From the NCBI RefSeq assembly GCF_000003605.2, contig NW_003109176.1:1-36260 (forward strand): 36,260 nt of DNA. Reading direction: 5' to 3'. The notes below the pieces were generated by a model. That model was not told where the DNA came from, ran no database searches, and saw nothing but the letters and a program-made list of their open reading frames with translations. This DNA comes from Saccoglossus kowalevskii. Lineage: Eukaryota; Hemichordata; Enteropneusta; Harrimaniidae. Both the position numbers and the translations under genes were made by a program. This document shows, one piece after another, positions 23,253 to 35,515 of the stretch (positions are counted from its first letter, which is position 1; each line of letters starts with the position of its first letter).

Positions 23253-24198
23253 ATCGATATCGCTTCCACAAGTATCTTCTAGAAGTGACCTATGACCTCT
23301 ACATACTTGGAGTAAGACTACGGTAATTTAACATCAATTCACGAAATATTTATTCACATTTTCGAACTTTTAACTATGGGACTTGTTAATATGATATCAC
23401 AGGTAACAATCCCGAATGAAACTACCAACTTTGCAATCGCTTTTAACAACTTTGTAAGCAGTTTGTTGTCAACTTTTCGGTGACTGTTTTGATAATCTAC
23501 TTATATATGAGGCATTCTTGGAACATTTACTTAATGTTTTCGACATTTAACTGCGGGGTTGTCATGATAATGACTTAGGTTATATTTACAAGCAACTCCA
23601 CCAACATTTCTTTCGTTTTTCCCAACTTTGCTCGCTGTTTTCTAACATTCCACTGTCAACGCACGTGAATATCTGTACGCTGCTTTCAACTGGCTTTCAT
23701 TAAATTTGTCGACTTTACAACTACGCGTTTCTATATGCCAACAACTTAGGCCATTTATACAAATATATCTACCAACTTTGCAATAATTTGCACAACTTTG
23801 CAATGGCTTTGAACAACTTTGCACGGTGCGTTAACAACTTAAAACCAACTACGTGCTGACAGCATCAACCACTTGTAATTGAAAATTAGAAGGAATTTCG
23901 AAACTGTCCATTAGTTTAGTTAAAAAAGTTACTACAATGCACGATATTCTGCTATAAATGATTGACATTACAGGAAGAAAAAATGCAGAAATGTTGCCCT
24001 ATATCTTTTCCATGTTTTTCATGAAACAAAACAATTGAATCAACAGCTCGTTTACTCGGCGAGTCTCCCATGCAAGTACTAACCACCCCCGATTGTGCTT
24101 TACATTAAACATTTATCGGTCACCTAACCACGCAACTGCATAGATCATTAGAAATTAAAACGAATTCGCGGCTATTTCAGGTTTTGCGATGTTTTAAA
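23253..24198 (+). repeat. Satellite monomer 26 (946 bp, class B; start of the B block)
   Basis: First unit of the class B run: CACCAACATTTC, TCTGTACGC, AATATATCTACC, GCAATGGCTTTG, GCGTTAACAAC, the 5-bp insertion and CTATAAATGATTG. TAGAAGTGACC and CATTCTTGG are shared with monomer 31, five units on. CTCGGCGAGTC and ACCACCCCCG are shared with monomer 37, about 10.4 kb on. Confidence 0.92.
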
Positions 24199-25141
24199 AT
24201 CGATATCGCTTCCACAAGTATCTTCTAGAATTGACCTATGACCTCTACATACTTGGAGTAAGACTACGGTAATTTAACATCAATTCACGAAATATTTATT
24301 CACATTTTCGAACTTTTAACTATGGGACTTGTTAATATGATATCACAGGTAACAATCCCGAATGAAACTACCAACTTTGCAATCGCTTTTAACAACTTTA
24401 TAAGCAGTTTGTTGTCAATTTTTCGGTGACTGTTTTGATAATCTGCTTATATGTGAGGCATTCTCGGAACATTTACTTAATGTTTTCGACATTTAACTGC
24501 GGGGTTGTCATGATAATGACTTAGGTTATATTTACAAGCAACTCCGCCAACATTTCTTTCGTTTTTACCAACTTTGCTCGCTGTTTTCTAACATTCCACT
24601 GTCAACGCACGTGAATATCTGTACGCTGCTTTCAACTGGCTTTCATTAAATTTGTCGACTTTACAAGTGCGCGTTGCTATATGCCAACAACTTAGGTCAT
24701 TTATACAAATATATCTACCAACTTTGCAATAATTTGCACAACTTTGCAATGGCTTTGAACAACTTTGCACGGTGCGTTAACAACTTAAAACCCCCTACGT
24801 GCCGACAGCGTCAACAACTTGTACTTTAAAATTAGAAGAGATTTCGAAACTTTTTATTATTTAAAAAAATTACAAAAGTGCCACAATTTTCTCCTAACAA
24901 ATGATTGACATTACAATAAAAAAGATGCAGAAATGTAGCCGTTTATCTTTTCCATGTTTGTGATGAAACCAAAAAAATACATTCAACAGCTCGTTTACTC
25001 GGGGAATCTCCCATGCATGTACTATCCACGACCGATTGTGCTTCACTTTAAACATTTATCGGTCACCTAACCACACAACTGCATAGATCATTTGAATTTA
25101 AACCGAATTCGCGGCTATTTCAGGTTTTGGGATGTTTTAAA
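24199..25141 (+). repeat. Satellite monomer 27 (943 bp, class B with divergent distal third)
   Basis: The first ~590 bp are ordinary class B (TTTATAAGCAG and GTCAATTTTTCGG, shared with monomer 29). From about 24790 to 25120 it is far more diverged than any other part of the window (see separate entry), then returns to near-identity at the next phase marker. Confidence 0.92.
24790..25120 (+). repeat. Strongly divergent segment within monomer 27
   Basis: About 330 bp with many substitutions and small indels relative to every other copy: CAGCGTCAACAACTTG, AGAAGAGATTTCG, CTTTTTATTATTT, GTGCCACAATTTTC, CTCCTAACAAATG, TTACAATAAAAAAGATG, AAACCAAAAAAATAC and TTGAATTTAAACCG. It can be aligned throughout, so it is still satellite. 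Both flanks return abruptly to near-identity. It fits an older variant preserved by, or introduced through, recombination or gene conversion. Confidence 0.8.
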
Positions 25142-26087
25142 ATCGATATCGCTTACACAAGTATCTTCTAGAATTGACCTATGACCTCTACATACTTGGA
25201 GTAAGACTACGGTAATTTAACATCAATTCACGAAATATTTATTCACATTTTCGAACTTTTAACTATGGGACTTGTTAATATGATATCACAGGTAACAATC
25301 CCGAATGAAACTACCAACTTTGCAATCGCTTTTAACAACTTTGTAAGCAGTTTGTTGTCAACTTTTCTGTGACTGTTTTGATAATCTACTTATATATGAG
25401 GCATTCTCGGAACATTTACTTAATGTTTTCGACATTTAACTGCGGGGTTGTCATGATAATGACTTAGGTTATATTTACAAGCAACTCCACCAACATTTCT
25501 TTCGTTTTTCCCAACTTTGCTCGCTGTTTTCTAACATTCTACTGTCAACGCACGTGAATATCTGTACGCTGCTTTCAACTGGCTTTCATTAAATTTGTCG
25601 ACTTTACAAGTGCGCGTTGCTATATGCCAACAACTTAGGTCATTTATACAAATATATCTACCAACTTTCCAATAATTTGCACAACTTTGCAATGGCTTTG
25701 AACAACTTTGCACGGTGCGTTAACAACTTAAAACCCACTACGTGCCGACAGCATCAACCACTTGTAATTGAAAATTAGAAGGAATTTCGAAACTGTCCAT
25801 TAGTTTAGTTAAAAAAGTTACAACAGTGCACGACATTCTGCTATAAATGATTGACATTACAGGAAGAAAAAATGAAGAAATGTAGCCCTATATCTTTTCC
25901 ATGTTTTTCATGAAACAAAACAATACATTCAACAGCTCGTTTACTCGGGGAATCTCCCATGCAAGTACTATCCACGCCCGATTGTGCTTTACATTAAACA
26001 TTTATCGGTCACCTAACCACGCAACTGCATAGATCATTAGAAATTAAGACGAATTCGCGGCTATTTCAGGTTTTGTGATGTTTTAAA
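25142..26087 (+). repeat. Satellite monomer 28 (946 bp, class B)
   Basis: It has CGCTTACACAAG, TTTTCTGTGAC (shared with monomer 30) and TTTCCAATAATTTG. Between about 25873 and 25972 it repeats variants of the upstream divergent patch (TGTAGCC, ATACATTCAACAGC, GGGGAATCTCC, TACTATCCACG) in an otherwise normal context. Confidence 0.92.
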
Positions 26088-27032
26088 ATCGATATCGCTT
26101 CCACAAGTATCTTCTAGAATTGACCTATGACCTCTACATACTTGGAGTAAGACTACGGTAATTTAACATCAATTCACGAAATATTTATTCACATTTTCGA
26201 ACTTTTAACTATGGGACTTGTTAATATGATATCACAGGTAACAATCCCGAATGAAACTACCAACTTTGCAATCGCTTTTAACAACTTTATAAGCAGTTTG
26301 TTGTCAATTTTTCGGTGACTGTTTTGATAATCTACTTATATATGAGGCATTCTTGGAACATTTACTTAATGTTTTCGACATTTAACTGCGGGGTTGTCAT
26401 GATAATGACTTAGGTTATATTTACAAGCAACTCCACCAACATTTCTTTCGTTTTTCCCAACTTTGCTCGCTGTTTTCTAACATTCCACTGTCAACGCACG
26501 TGAATATCTGTACGCTGCTTTCAACTGGCTTTCATTAAATTTGTCGACTTTACAAGTGCGCGTTGCTATATGCCAACAACTTAGGTCATTTATACAAATA
26601 TATCTACCAACTTTCCAATAATTGCACAACCTTGCTATGGCTTTGAACAACTTTGCACGGTGCGTTAACAACTTAAAACCCACTACGTGCCGACAGCATC
26701 AACCACTTGTAATTGAAAATTAGAAGGAATTTCGAAACTGTCCATTAGTTTAGTTAAAAAAGTTACAACAGTGCACGACATTCTGCTATAAATGATTGAC
26801 ATTACAGGAAGAAAAAATGCAGAAATGTTGCCCTATATCTTTTCCATGTTTTTCATGAAACAAAACAATTGAATCAACAGCTCGTTTACTCGGGGAGTCT
26901 CCCATGCAAGTACTAACCACGTCCGATTGTGCTTTACATTAAACATTTATCGGTCACCTAACCACGCAACTGCATAGATCATTAGAAATTACGACGAATT
27001 CGCGGCTATTTCAGGTTTTGTGATGTTTTAAA
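26088..27032 (+). repeat. Satellite monomer 29 (945 bp, class B)
   Basis: TTTATAAGCAG and GTCAATTTTTCGG are shared with monomer 27. CCAATAATTGCACAACCTTGC (26620s) contains a one-base deletion that changes the antisense frame. Confidence 0.92.
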
Positions 27033-27978
27033 ATCGATATCGCTTCCACAAGTATCTTCTAGAATTGACCTATGACCTCTACATACTTGGAGTAAGACTA
27101 CGGTAATTTAACATCAATTCACGAAATATTTATTCACATTTTCGAACTTTTAACTATGGGACTTGTTAATATGATATCACAGGTAACAATCCCGAATGAA
27201 ACTACCAACTTTGCAATCGCTTTTAACAACTTTGTAAGCAGTTTGTTGTCAACTTTTCTGTGACTGTTTTGATAATCTACTTATATATGAGGCATTCTCG
27301 GAACATTTACTTAATGTTTTCGACATTTAACTGCGGGGTTGTCATGATAATGACTTAGGTTATATTTACAAGCAACTCCACCAACATTTCTTTCGTTTTT
27401 CCCAACTTTGCTCGCTGTTTTCTAACATTCCACTGTCAACGCACGTGAATATATGTACGCTGCTTTCAACTGGCTTTCATTAAATTTGTCGACTTTACAA
27501 GTGCGCGTTGCTATATGCCAACAACTTAGGTCATTTATACAAATATATCTACCAACTTTGCAATAATTTGCACAACTTTGCAATGGCTTTGAACAACTTT
27601 GCACGGTGCGTTAACAACTTAAAACCCACTACGTGCCGACAGCATCAACCACTTGTAATTGAAAATTAGAAGGAATTTCGAAACTGTCCATTAGTTTAGT
27701 TAAAAAAGTTACAACAGTGCACGACATTCTGCTATAAATGATTGACATTACAGGAAGAAAAAATGCAAAAATGTTGCCCTATATCTTTTCCATGTTTTTC
27801 ATGAAACAAAACAATTGAATCAACAGCTCGTTTACTCGGGGAGTCACCCATGCAAGTACTAACCACGCCCGATTGTGCTTTACATTAAACATTTATCGGT
27901 CACCTAACCATGCAACAGCATAGATCATTAGAAATTAGGACGAATTCGCGGCTATTTCAGGTTTTGTGATGTTTTAAA
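27033..27978 (+). repeat. Satellite monomer 30 (946 bp, class B)
   Basis: TTTTCTGTGAC and CATTCTCGG pair it with monomer 28, two units upstream. GAATATATGTACGC, GAGTCACCCATG and CCATGCAACAGC are further local variants. Confidence 0.92.
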
Positions 27979-28923
27979 ATCGATATCGCTTCCACAAGTA
28001 TCTTCTAGAAGTGACCTATGACCTCTACATACTTGGAGTAAGACTACGGTAATTTAACATCAATTCACGAAATATTTATTCACATTTTCGAACTTTTAAC
28101 TATGGGACTTGTTAATATGATATCACAGGTAACAATCCCGAATGAAACTACCAACTTTGCAATCGCTTTTAACAACTTTGTAAGCAGTTTGTTGTCAACT
28201 TTTCGGTGACTGTTTTGATAATCTACTTATATATGAGGCATTCTTGGAACATTTACTTAATGTTTTCGACATTTAACTGCGGGGTTGTCATGATAATGAC
28301 TTAGGTTATATTTACAAGCAACTCCACCAACATTTCTTTCGTTTTTCCCAACTTTGCTCGCTGTTTTCTAACATTCCACTGTCAACGCACGTGAATATCT
28401 GTACGCTGCTTTCAACTGGCTTTCATTAAATTTGTCGACTTTACAAGTGCGCGTTGCTATATGCCAACAACTTAGGTCATTTATACAAATATATCTACCA
28501 CCTTTGCAATAATTTGCACAACTTTGCAATGGCTTTGAACAACTTTGCACGGTGCATTAACAACTTAAAACCCACTACGTGCCGACAGCATCAACCACTT
28601 GTAATTGAAAATTAGAAGGAATTTCGAAACTGTCTATTAGTTTAGTTAAAAAAGTTACAACAGTGCACGACATCTGCTATAAATGATTGACATTACAGGA
28701 AGAACAAATGCAAAAATGTTGCCCTATCTCTTTTCCATGTTTTTCATGAAAAAAAACAATTGAATCAACAGCTCGTTTACTCGGGGAGCCTCCCATGCAA
28801 GTACTAACCACGCCCGATTGTGCTTTACATTAAACATTTATGGGTCACCTAACCACGCAACTGCATAGATCATTAGAAATTAAGACGAATTCGCGGCTAT
28901 TTCAGGTTTTGTGATGTTTTAAA
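27979..28923 (+). repeat. Satellite monomer 31 (945 bp, class B)
   Basis: TAGAAGTGACC and CATTCTTGG match monomer 26. Private changes are CTACCACCTTTGC, GTGCATTAAC, GTCTATTAG, GACATCTGC (a one-base deletion in GACATTCTGC), AGAACAAATGC and GGGAGCCTCCC. Confidence 0.92.
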
Positions 28924-29869
28924 ATCGATATCGCTTCCACAAGTATCTTCTAGAATTGACCTATGACCTCTACATACTTTGAGTAAGACTACGGTAATTT
29001 AACATCAATTCACGAAATATTTATTCACATTTTCGAACATTTAACTATGGGACTTGTTAATATGATATCACAGGTAACAATCCCGAATGAAACTACCAAC
29101 TTTGCAATCGCTTTTAACAACTTTGTAAGCAGTTTGTTGTCAACTTTTCGGTGACTGTTTTGATAATCTGCTTATATGTGATGCATTTTCGGAACATTTA
29201 CTTAATGTGTTCCACATTTAACTGTGGGGTTGTCATGATAATGACTTAGATTATATTTACAAGCAACTCCGCCAACATTTCTTTCGTTTTTCCCAACTTT
29301 GCTCGCTGTTTTCTAACATTCTACAGTCAACTCACATGAATATCTATACGCTGCTTTCAACTGGCTTTCATTAAATTTGTCAACTTTACAACTGAGCGTT
29401 TCTATATGCCAACAACTTAGGTCATTTATACAAATAAATCTACCAACTTTGCAATAATTTGCACAATTTTGCAATGGCTTTGAACAACTTTGCACGGTGA
29501 GTTTAACAACTTAAAACCAACTACGTGCCGACAGCATCAACCACTTGTAATTGAAAATTAGAAGGAATTTCGAAAATGTCCATTAGTTTAGTTAAAAAAG
29601 TTACAACAGTGCACGACATTCTGCTATAAATGATTGACATTACAGGAAGAAAAAATGCAGAAATGTTGCCCTATATCTTTTCCATGTTTTTCATGAAACA
29701 AAACAATTGAATCAACAGCTCATTTACTCGGGGAGTCTCCCATGCAAGTACTAACCACGCCCGATTGTGCTTTACATTAAACTTTTATGGGTCACCTAAC
29801 CACGCACTGCATAGATCATTAGAAATTAAGACGAATTCGCGGCTATTTCAGGTTTTGTGATGTTTTAAA
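28924..29869 (+). repeat. Satellite monomer 32 (946 bp, class B tail)
   Basis: CATTTTCGG, AATGTGTTCCAC and AACTGTGGGG are shared with monomers 35 and 37. The E-box position reads CACATG. The distal half is class B with the 5-bp insertion. GTGAGTTTAACAAC contains a one-base insertion. Confidence 0.92.
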
Positions 29870-30811
29870 ATCGATATCGCTTCCACAAGTATCTTCTAGA
29901 ATTGACCTATGACCTCTACATACTTGGAGTAAGACTACGGTAATTTAACATCAATTCATGAAATATGTATTCACATTTTCGAACTTGTAACTATGAGACT
30001 TGTTAATATGATATTTACAGGTAACAATCCCGAATGAAACTACCAACTTTGCAATCGCTTTTAACAACTTTGTAAGCAGTTTGTTATCAACTTTTCGGTG
30101 ACTGTTTTGATAATCTGCTTATATGTGAGGCATTCTCGGAACATTTGCTTAATGTTTTCGACATTTAACTGCGGGGTTGTCATGATAATGACTTAGGTTA
30201 TATTTACAAGCAACTCCGCCAACATTTCTTTCGTTTTTCCCAACTTTGCTCGCTGTTTTCTAACATTCTACTGTCAACGCACGTGAATATCTATACGCTG
30301 CTTTCAACTGGCATTCATTACATTTTTCAACTTTACAACTGCGCGTTTCAATATGCCAACAACTTAGATCATTTATACAAATACATCTGCCAACTTTGCA
30401 ATAATTTGCACAAGTTTGCAATGACTTTGAACAACTTTGCACGGGGCGTTAACAACTTAAAACCCACTACGTGCCGACAGCATCAACCACTTGTAATTGA
30501 AAATTAGAAGGAATTTCGAAACTGTCCATTAGTTAAAAAAGTTATAAAAATGCACGATTTTCTTCTATATAGGATTGACATCACAGGAAGAAAAAATGCA
30601 GAAATGTTGCCGTATATCTTTTCCATGTTTGTCATGAAACAAAACAATTGAATCAACAGCTCGTTTACTCGGGGAGTCACCCATGCAAGTACTAACCACG
30701 CCCGATTGTGCTTAACTTTAAACATTTAACCGTCACCTAACCTCACAACTGCATAGATCATTAGAAATTAAGACGAATTCGTGGCTATTGCAGATTTTGT
30801 GATGTTTTAAA
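29870..30811 (+). repeat. Satellite monomer 33 (942 bp, A-like)
   Basis: It switches back from class B: TTCATGAAATATGTATTC, GATATTTACAGG (one-base insertion that breaks the TGATATCA palindrome), ACGGGGCGTTAAC, and a distal half with GTTATAAAAATGC and CTTCTATATAGG. Confidence 0.92.
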
Positions 30812-31752
30812 ATCGATATCGCTTCCACAAGTATCTTCTAAAATTGACCTATGACCTCTACATACTTGGAGTAAGACTACGGTAATTTAACATCAATTCA
30901 TGAAATATGTATTCACATTTTCGAACTTGTAACTATGGGACTTGTTAATATCATATCACAGGTAACAATCCCGAATGAAACTACCAACTTTGCAATCGCT
31001 TTTAACAACGTTGTAAGCAGTTTGTTGTCAACTTTTCGGTGACTGTTTTGATAATCTACTTAAATATGAGGCATTCTCGGAACATTTACTTATTTTTTTT
31101 TGACATTTAACTGCGGGGTTGTCATGATAATGACTTAGATTATATTTACAAACAACTCCGCCAACATTTCTTTCGTGTTTCCCAACTTTGCTCGCTGTTT
31201 TCTAACATTCTACAGTCAACTCACATGCATATCTATACGCTGCTTTCAACTGGCTTTCATTAAATTTGTCAACTTTACAACTGCGCGTTTCTATATGCCA
31301 ACAAATTAGGTCATTTATACAAATACATCTACCAACTTTGCAATAATTTTCACAAGTTTGCAATGACTTTGAACAACTTTGCACGGGGCGTTAACAACTT
31401 AAAACCCACTACGTGCCGACAGCATCAACCACTTGTAATTGAAAATTAGAAGGAATTTCGAAACTGTCCATTAGTTAAAAAAGTTATAAAAATGCATGAT
31501 TTTCTTCTATATAGGATTGACATCACAGGAAGGAAAAATGCAGAAATGTTGCCGTATATCTTTTCCATGTTTGTCATGAAACAAAACAATTGAATCAACA
31601 GCTCGTTTTTCGGGGAGTCACCCATGCAAGTACTAACCACGCCCGATTGTGCTTTACTTTAAACATTTATCCGTCACCTAACCACACAACTGCATAGATC
31701 AATAGAAATTAAGACGAATTCGTGGCTATTGCAGATTTTGTGATGTTTTAAA
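30812..31752 (+). repeat. Satellite monomer 34 (941 bp, A-like)
   Basis: It has TCTAAAATTGACC (XbaI lost), ATATCATATCAC and AACAACGTTGTAAG. A T-run near 31090-31098 lies where other units have AATGTTTTCGAC. Further variants are CATGCATATC and ACAAATTAGG. From about 31000 on it is nearly repeated in monomer 36. Confidence 0.92.
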
Positions 31753-32693
31753 ATCGATATCGCTTCCACAAGTATCTTCTAGAATTGACCTATGACCTCT
31801 ACATAATTGGAGTAAGACTACGGTAATTTAACATCAATTCATGAAATATGTATTCACATTTTCGAACTTTTAACTATGGGACTTGTTATTATGATATCAC
31901 AGGTAACAATCCCGAATGAAACTACCAACTTTGCAATCGCTTTTAACAACTTTGTAAGCAGTTTGTTGTCAACTTTTCGGTGACTGTTTTGATAATCTGC
32001 TTATATGTGAGGCATTTTCGGAACATTTACTTAATGTGTTCCACATTTAACTGTGGGGTTGTCATGATAATGACTTAGATTATATTTACAAGCAACTCCG
32101 CCAACATTTCTTTCGTTTTTCCCAACTTTGCTCGCTGTTTTCTAACATTCTACTGTCAACGCACGTGAATATCTATACGCTGCTTTCAACTGGCTTTCAT
32201 TAAATTTGTCGACTTTACAACTACGCGTTTCTATATGCCAACAACTTAGGCCATTTATACAAATATATCTACCAACTTTGCAATAATTTGCACAACTTTG
32301 CAATGGCTTTGAACAACTTTGCACGGTGCGTTAACAACTTAAAACCAACTACGTGCCGACAGCATCAACCACTTGTAATTGAAAATTAGAAGGAATTTCG
32401 AAACTGTCCATTAGTTAAAAAAGTTACTACAATGCACGATATTCTGCTATAAATGATTGACATTACAGGAAGAAAAAATGCAGAAATGTTGCCCTATATC
32501 TTTTCCATGTTTTTCATGAAACAAAACAATTGAATCAACAGCTCGTTTACTCGGGGAGTCTCCCATGCAAGTACTAACCACCCCCGATTGTGCTTTACAT
32601 TAAACATTTATCGGTCACCTAACCACGCAACTGCATAGATCATTAGAAATTAAAACGAATTCGCGGCTATTTCAGGTTTTGCGATGTTTTAAA
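31753..32693 (+). repeat. Satellite monomer 35 (941 bp, B-like without the 5-bp insertion)
   Basis: The core has AATGTGTTCCAC and AACTGTGGGG, as in monomer 32. The distal half has CTACAATGCACGATATTCTG and CTATAAATGATTG, but TTAGTT without the 5-bp insertion. ACCACCCCCG and TTTTGCGATG link it to monomers 26 and 37. Confidence 0.92.
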
Positions 32694-33632
32694 ATCGATA
32701 TCGCTTCCACAAGTATCTTCTAGAATTGACCTATGACCTCTACATACTTGGAGTAAGACTACGGTAATTTAACATCAATTCACGAAATATATATTCACAT
32801 TTTCGAACTTTTAACTATGGTACTTGTTAATATGATATCACAGGTAACAATCCCGAATGAAACTACCAACTTTGCAATCGCTTTTAACACGTTGTAAGCA
32901 GTTTGTTGTCAACTTTTCGGTGACTGTTTTGATAATCTACTTAAATATGAGGCATTCTCGGAACATTTACTTATTTTTTTTAACATTTAACTGCGGGGTT
33001 GTCATGATAATGACTTAGATTATATTTACAAACAACTCCGCCAACATTTCTTTCGTGTTTCCCAACTTTGCTCGCTGTTTTCTAACATTCTACAGTCAAC
33101 TCACATGCATATCTATACGCTGCTTTCAACTGGCTTTCATTAAATTTGTCAACTTTACAACTGCGCGTTTCTATATGCCAACAAATTAGGTCATTTATAC
33201 AAATACATCTACCAACTTTGCAATAATTTTCACAAGTTTGCAATGCCTTTGAACAACTTTGCACGGGGCGTTAACAACTTAAAACCCACTACGTGCCGAC
33301 AGCATCAACCACTTGTAATTGAAAATTAGAAGGAATTTCGAAACTGTCCATTAGTTAAAAAAGTTATAAAAATGCATGATTTTCTTCTATATAGGATTGA
33401 CATCACAGGAAGGAAAAATGCAGAAATGTTGCCGTATATCTTTTCCATGTTTGTCATGAAACAAAACAATTGAATCAACAGCTCGTTTTTCGGGGAGTCA
33501 CCCATGCAAGTACTAACCACGCCCGATTGTGCTTTACTTTAAACATTTATCCGTCACCTAACCACACAACTGCATAGATCAATAGAAATTAAGACGAATT
33601 CGTGGCTATTGCAGATTTTGAGATGTTTTAAA
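32694..33632 (+). repeat. Satellite monomer 36 (939 bp, A-like)
   Basis: Private first part (AAATATATATTC, ATGGTACTTG, TTTAACACGTTG with a short deletion). It then follows monomer 34, including the T-run (about 32972) and ACAAATTAGG. Confidence 0.92.
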
Positions 33633-34573
33633 ATCGATATCGCTTCCACAAGTATCTTCTAGAATTGACCTATGACCTCTACATAATTGGAGTAAGACTA
33701 CGGTAATTTAACATCAATTCATGAAATATGTATTCACATTTTCGAACTTTTAACTATGGGACTTGTTATTATGATATCACAGGTAACAATCCCGAATGAA
33801 ACTACCAACTTTGCAATCGCTTTTAACAACTTTGTAAGCAGTTTGTTGTCAACTTTTCGGTGACTGTTTTGATAATCTGCTTATATGTGAGGCATTTTCG
33901 GAACATTTACTTAATGTGTTCCACATTTAACTGTGGGGTTGTCATGATAATGACTTAGATTATATTTACAAGCAACTCCGCCAACATTTCTTTTGTTTTT
34001 CCCAACTTTGCTCGCTTTTTTCTAACATTCTACTGTCAACGCACGTGAATATCTATACGCTGCTTTCAACTGGCTTTCATTAAATTTGTCGACTTTACAA
34101 CTACGCGTTTCTATATGCCAACAACTTAGGCCATTTATACAAATATATCTACCAACTTTGCAATAATTTGCACAACTTTGCAATGGCTTTGAACAACTTT
34201 GCACGGTGCGTTAACAACTTAAAACCAACTACGTGCTGACAGCATCAACCACTTGTAATTGAAAATTAGAAGGAATTTCGAAACTGTCCATTAGTTAAAA
34301 AAGTTACTACAATGCACGATATTCTGCTATAAATGATTGACATTACAGGAAGAAAAAATGCAGAAATGTTGCCCTATATCTTTTCCATGTTTTTCATGAA
34401 ACAAAACAATTGAATCAACAGCTCGTTTACTCGGCGAGTCTCCCATGCAAGTACTAACCACCCCCGATTGTGCTTTACATTAAACATTTATCGGTCACCT
34501 AACCACGCAACTGCATAGATCATTAGAAATTAAAACGAATTCGCGGCTATTTCAGGTTTTGCGATGTTTTAAA
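33633..34573 (+). repeat. Satellite monomer 37 (941 bp, B-like)
   Basis: Near-copy of monomer 35. Differences are TTTGAGATG just before its phase marker, TTTCTTTTGTTTTT and CTCGCTTTTTTC. CGTGCTGACAGC and CTCGGCGAGTC match monomer 26 better than monomer 35. Confidence 0.92.
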
Positions 34574-35515
34574 ATCGATATCGCTTCCACAAGTATCTTA
34601 TAGAATTGACCTGCGACCTCTACATACTTGGAGTAAGACTACGGTAATTTAACATCAATTCACGAAATATTTATTCACATTTTCGAACTTTTAACTATGG
34701 GACTCGTTAATATGATATCACAGGTAACAATCCCGAATGAAACTACCAACTTTGCAATCGCTTTTAACAACTTTTGTAAGCAGTTTGTTGTCAACTTTTC
34801 GGTGACTGTTTTGATAATCTGCTTATATGTGAGGCATTCTCGGAACATTTACTTAATGTTTTCGACATTTAACTGCGGGGTTGTCATGATAATGACTTAG
34901 GTTATATTTACAAGCAACTCCGCCAACATTTCTTTCGTTTTTCTCAACTTTACTCGCTGTTTTCTAACATTCTACAGTCAACTCACATGAATATCTATAC
35001 GCTGCTTTCAACTGGCTTTCATTAAATTTGTCAACTTCACAACTGCGCGTTTCTATATGCCAACAACTTAGGCCATTTATACAAATACATCTACCAACTT
35101 TGCAATAATTTGCACAACTTTGCAATGACTTTGAACAACTTTGCACGGTGCGTTGACAACTTAAAACACACTTCGTGCCGACAGCATCAACCACTTGTAA
35201 TTGAAAATTAGAAGGAATTTCGAAACTGTCCATTAGTTAAAAAAGTTACAAAAATGCACGATTTTCTTATATATTGGATTGACATCACAGGAAGAAAAAA
35301 TGCAGAAATGTTGCCGTATATCTTCTCCATGTTTGTCATGAAACAAAACAATTGAATCGACAGCTCGTTTACTCGGGGAGTCTCCCATGCAAGTACTAAC
35401 CACGCCCGATTGTGCTTTACTTTAAACATTTATCGGTCACCTAATCACACAACTGCATAGATCATTAGAAATTAAGACGAATTCGCGGCTATTTCTGATT
35501 TTGTGATGTTTTAAA
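34574..35515 (+). repeat. Satellite monomer 38 (942 bp, class A)
   Basis: The DR1 is altered (TGACCTGCGACCT at 34607) and the XbaI site is lost (CTTATAGAATTG). A one-base insertion, AACTTTTGTAAGC (about 34770), is present. CACTTCGTGCC (35170s) opens the antisense frame to 89 codons, as in monomer 9. Class A characters return (TTTTTCTCAAC, GAATCGACAGC). Confidence 0.92.

Larger units (their letters stand above)
23253..29869 (+). repeat. Class B block of seven monomers
   Basis: A run of seven neighbouring units with the class B distal half: the 5-bp insertion TTAGTTTAGTT (blurred in the divergent unit), CTATAAATGATTGACATTAC and TTACATTAAACATTT, plus, in most of them, GCAATGGCTTTG. Unit length is 943-946 bp against 938-942 in class A. 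Smaller sub-patterns link 27 with 29, 28 with 30, and 26 with 31. Confidence 0.85.
31000..34640 (+). repeat. Two-unit higher-order repeat (~1880-bp period), A-like/B-like alternation
   Basis: Monomers 34/35 are repeated as 36/37, starting near 31000 and 32885. Shared rare variants are the T-run, ACAAATTAGG, CATGCATATC, a shortened GCTCGTTTTTCGGGG, AATGTGTTCCAC, AACTGTGGGG and ACCACCCCCG. The start is marked by divergence before AACGTTGTAAG. The exact end is uncertain. Confidence 0.8.
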
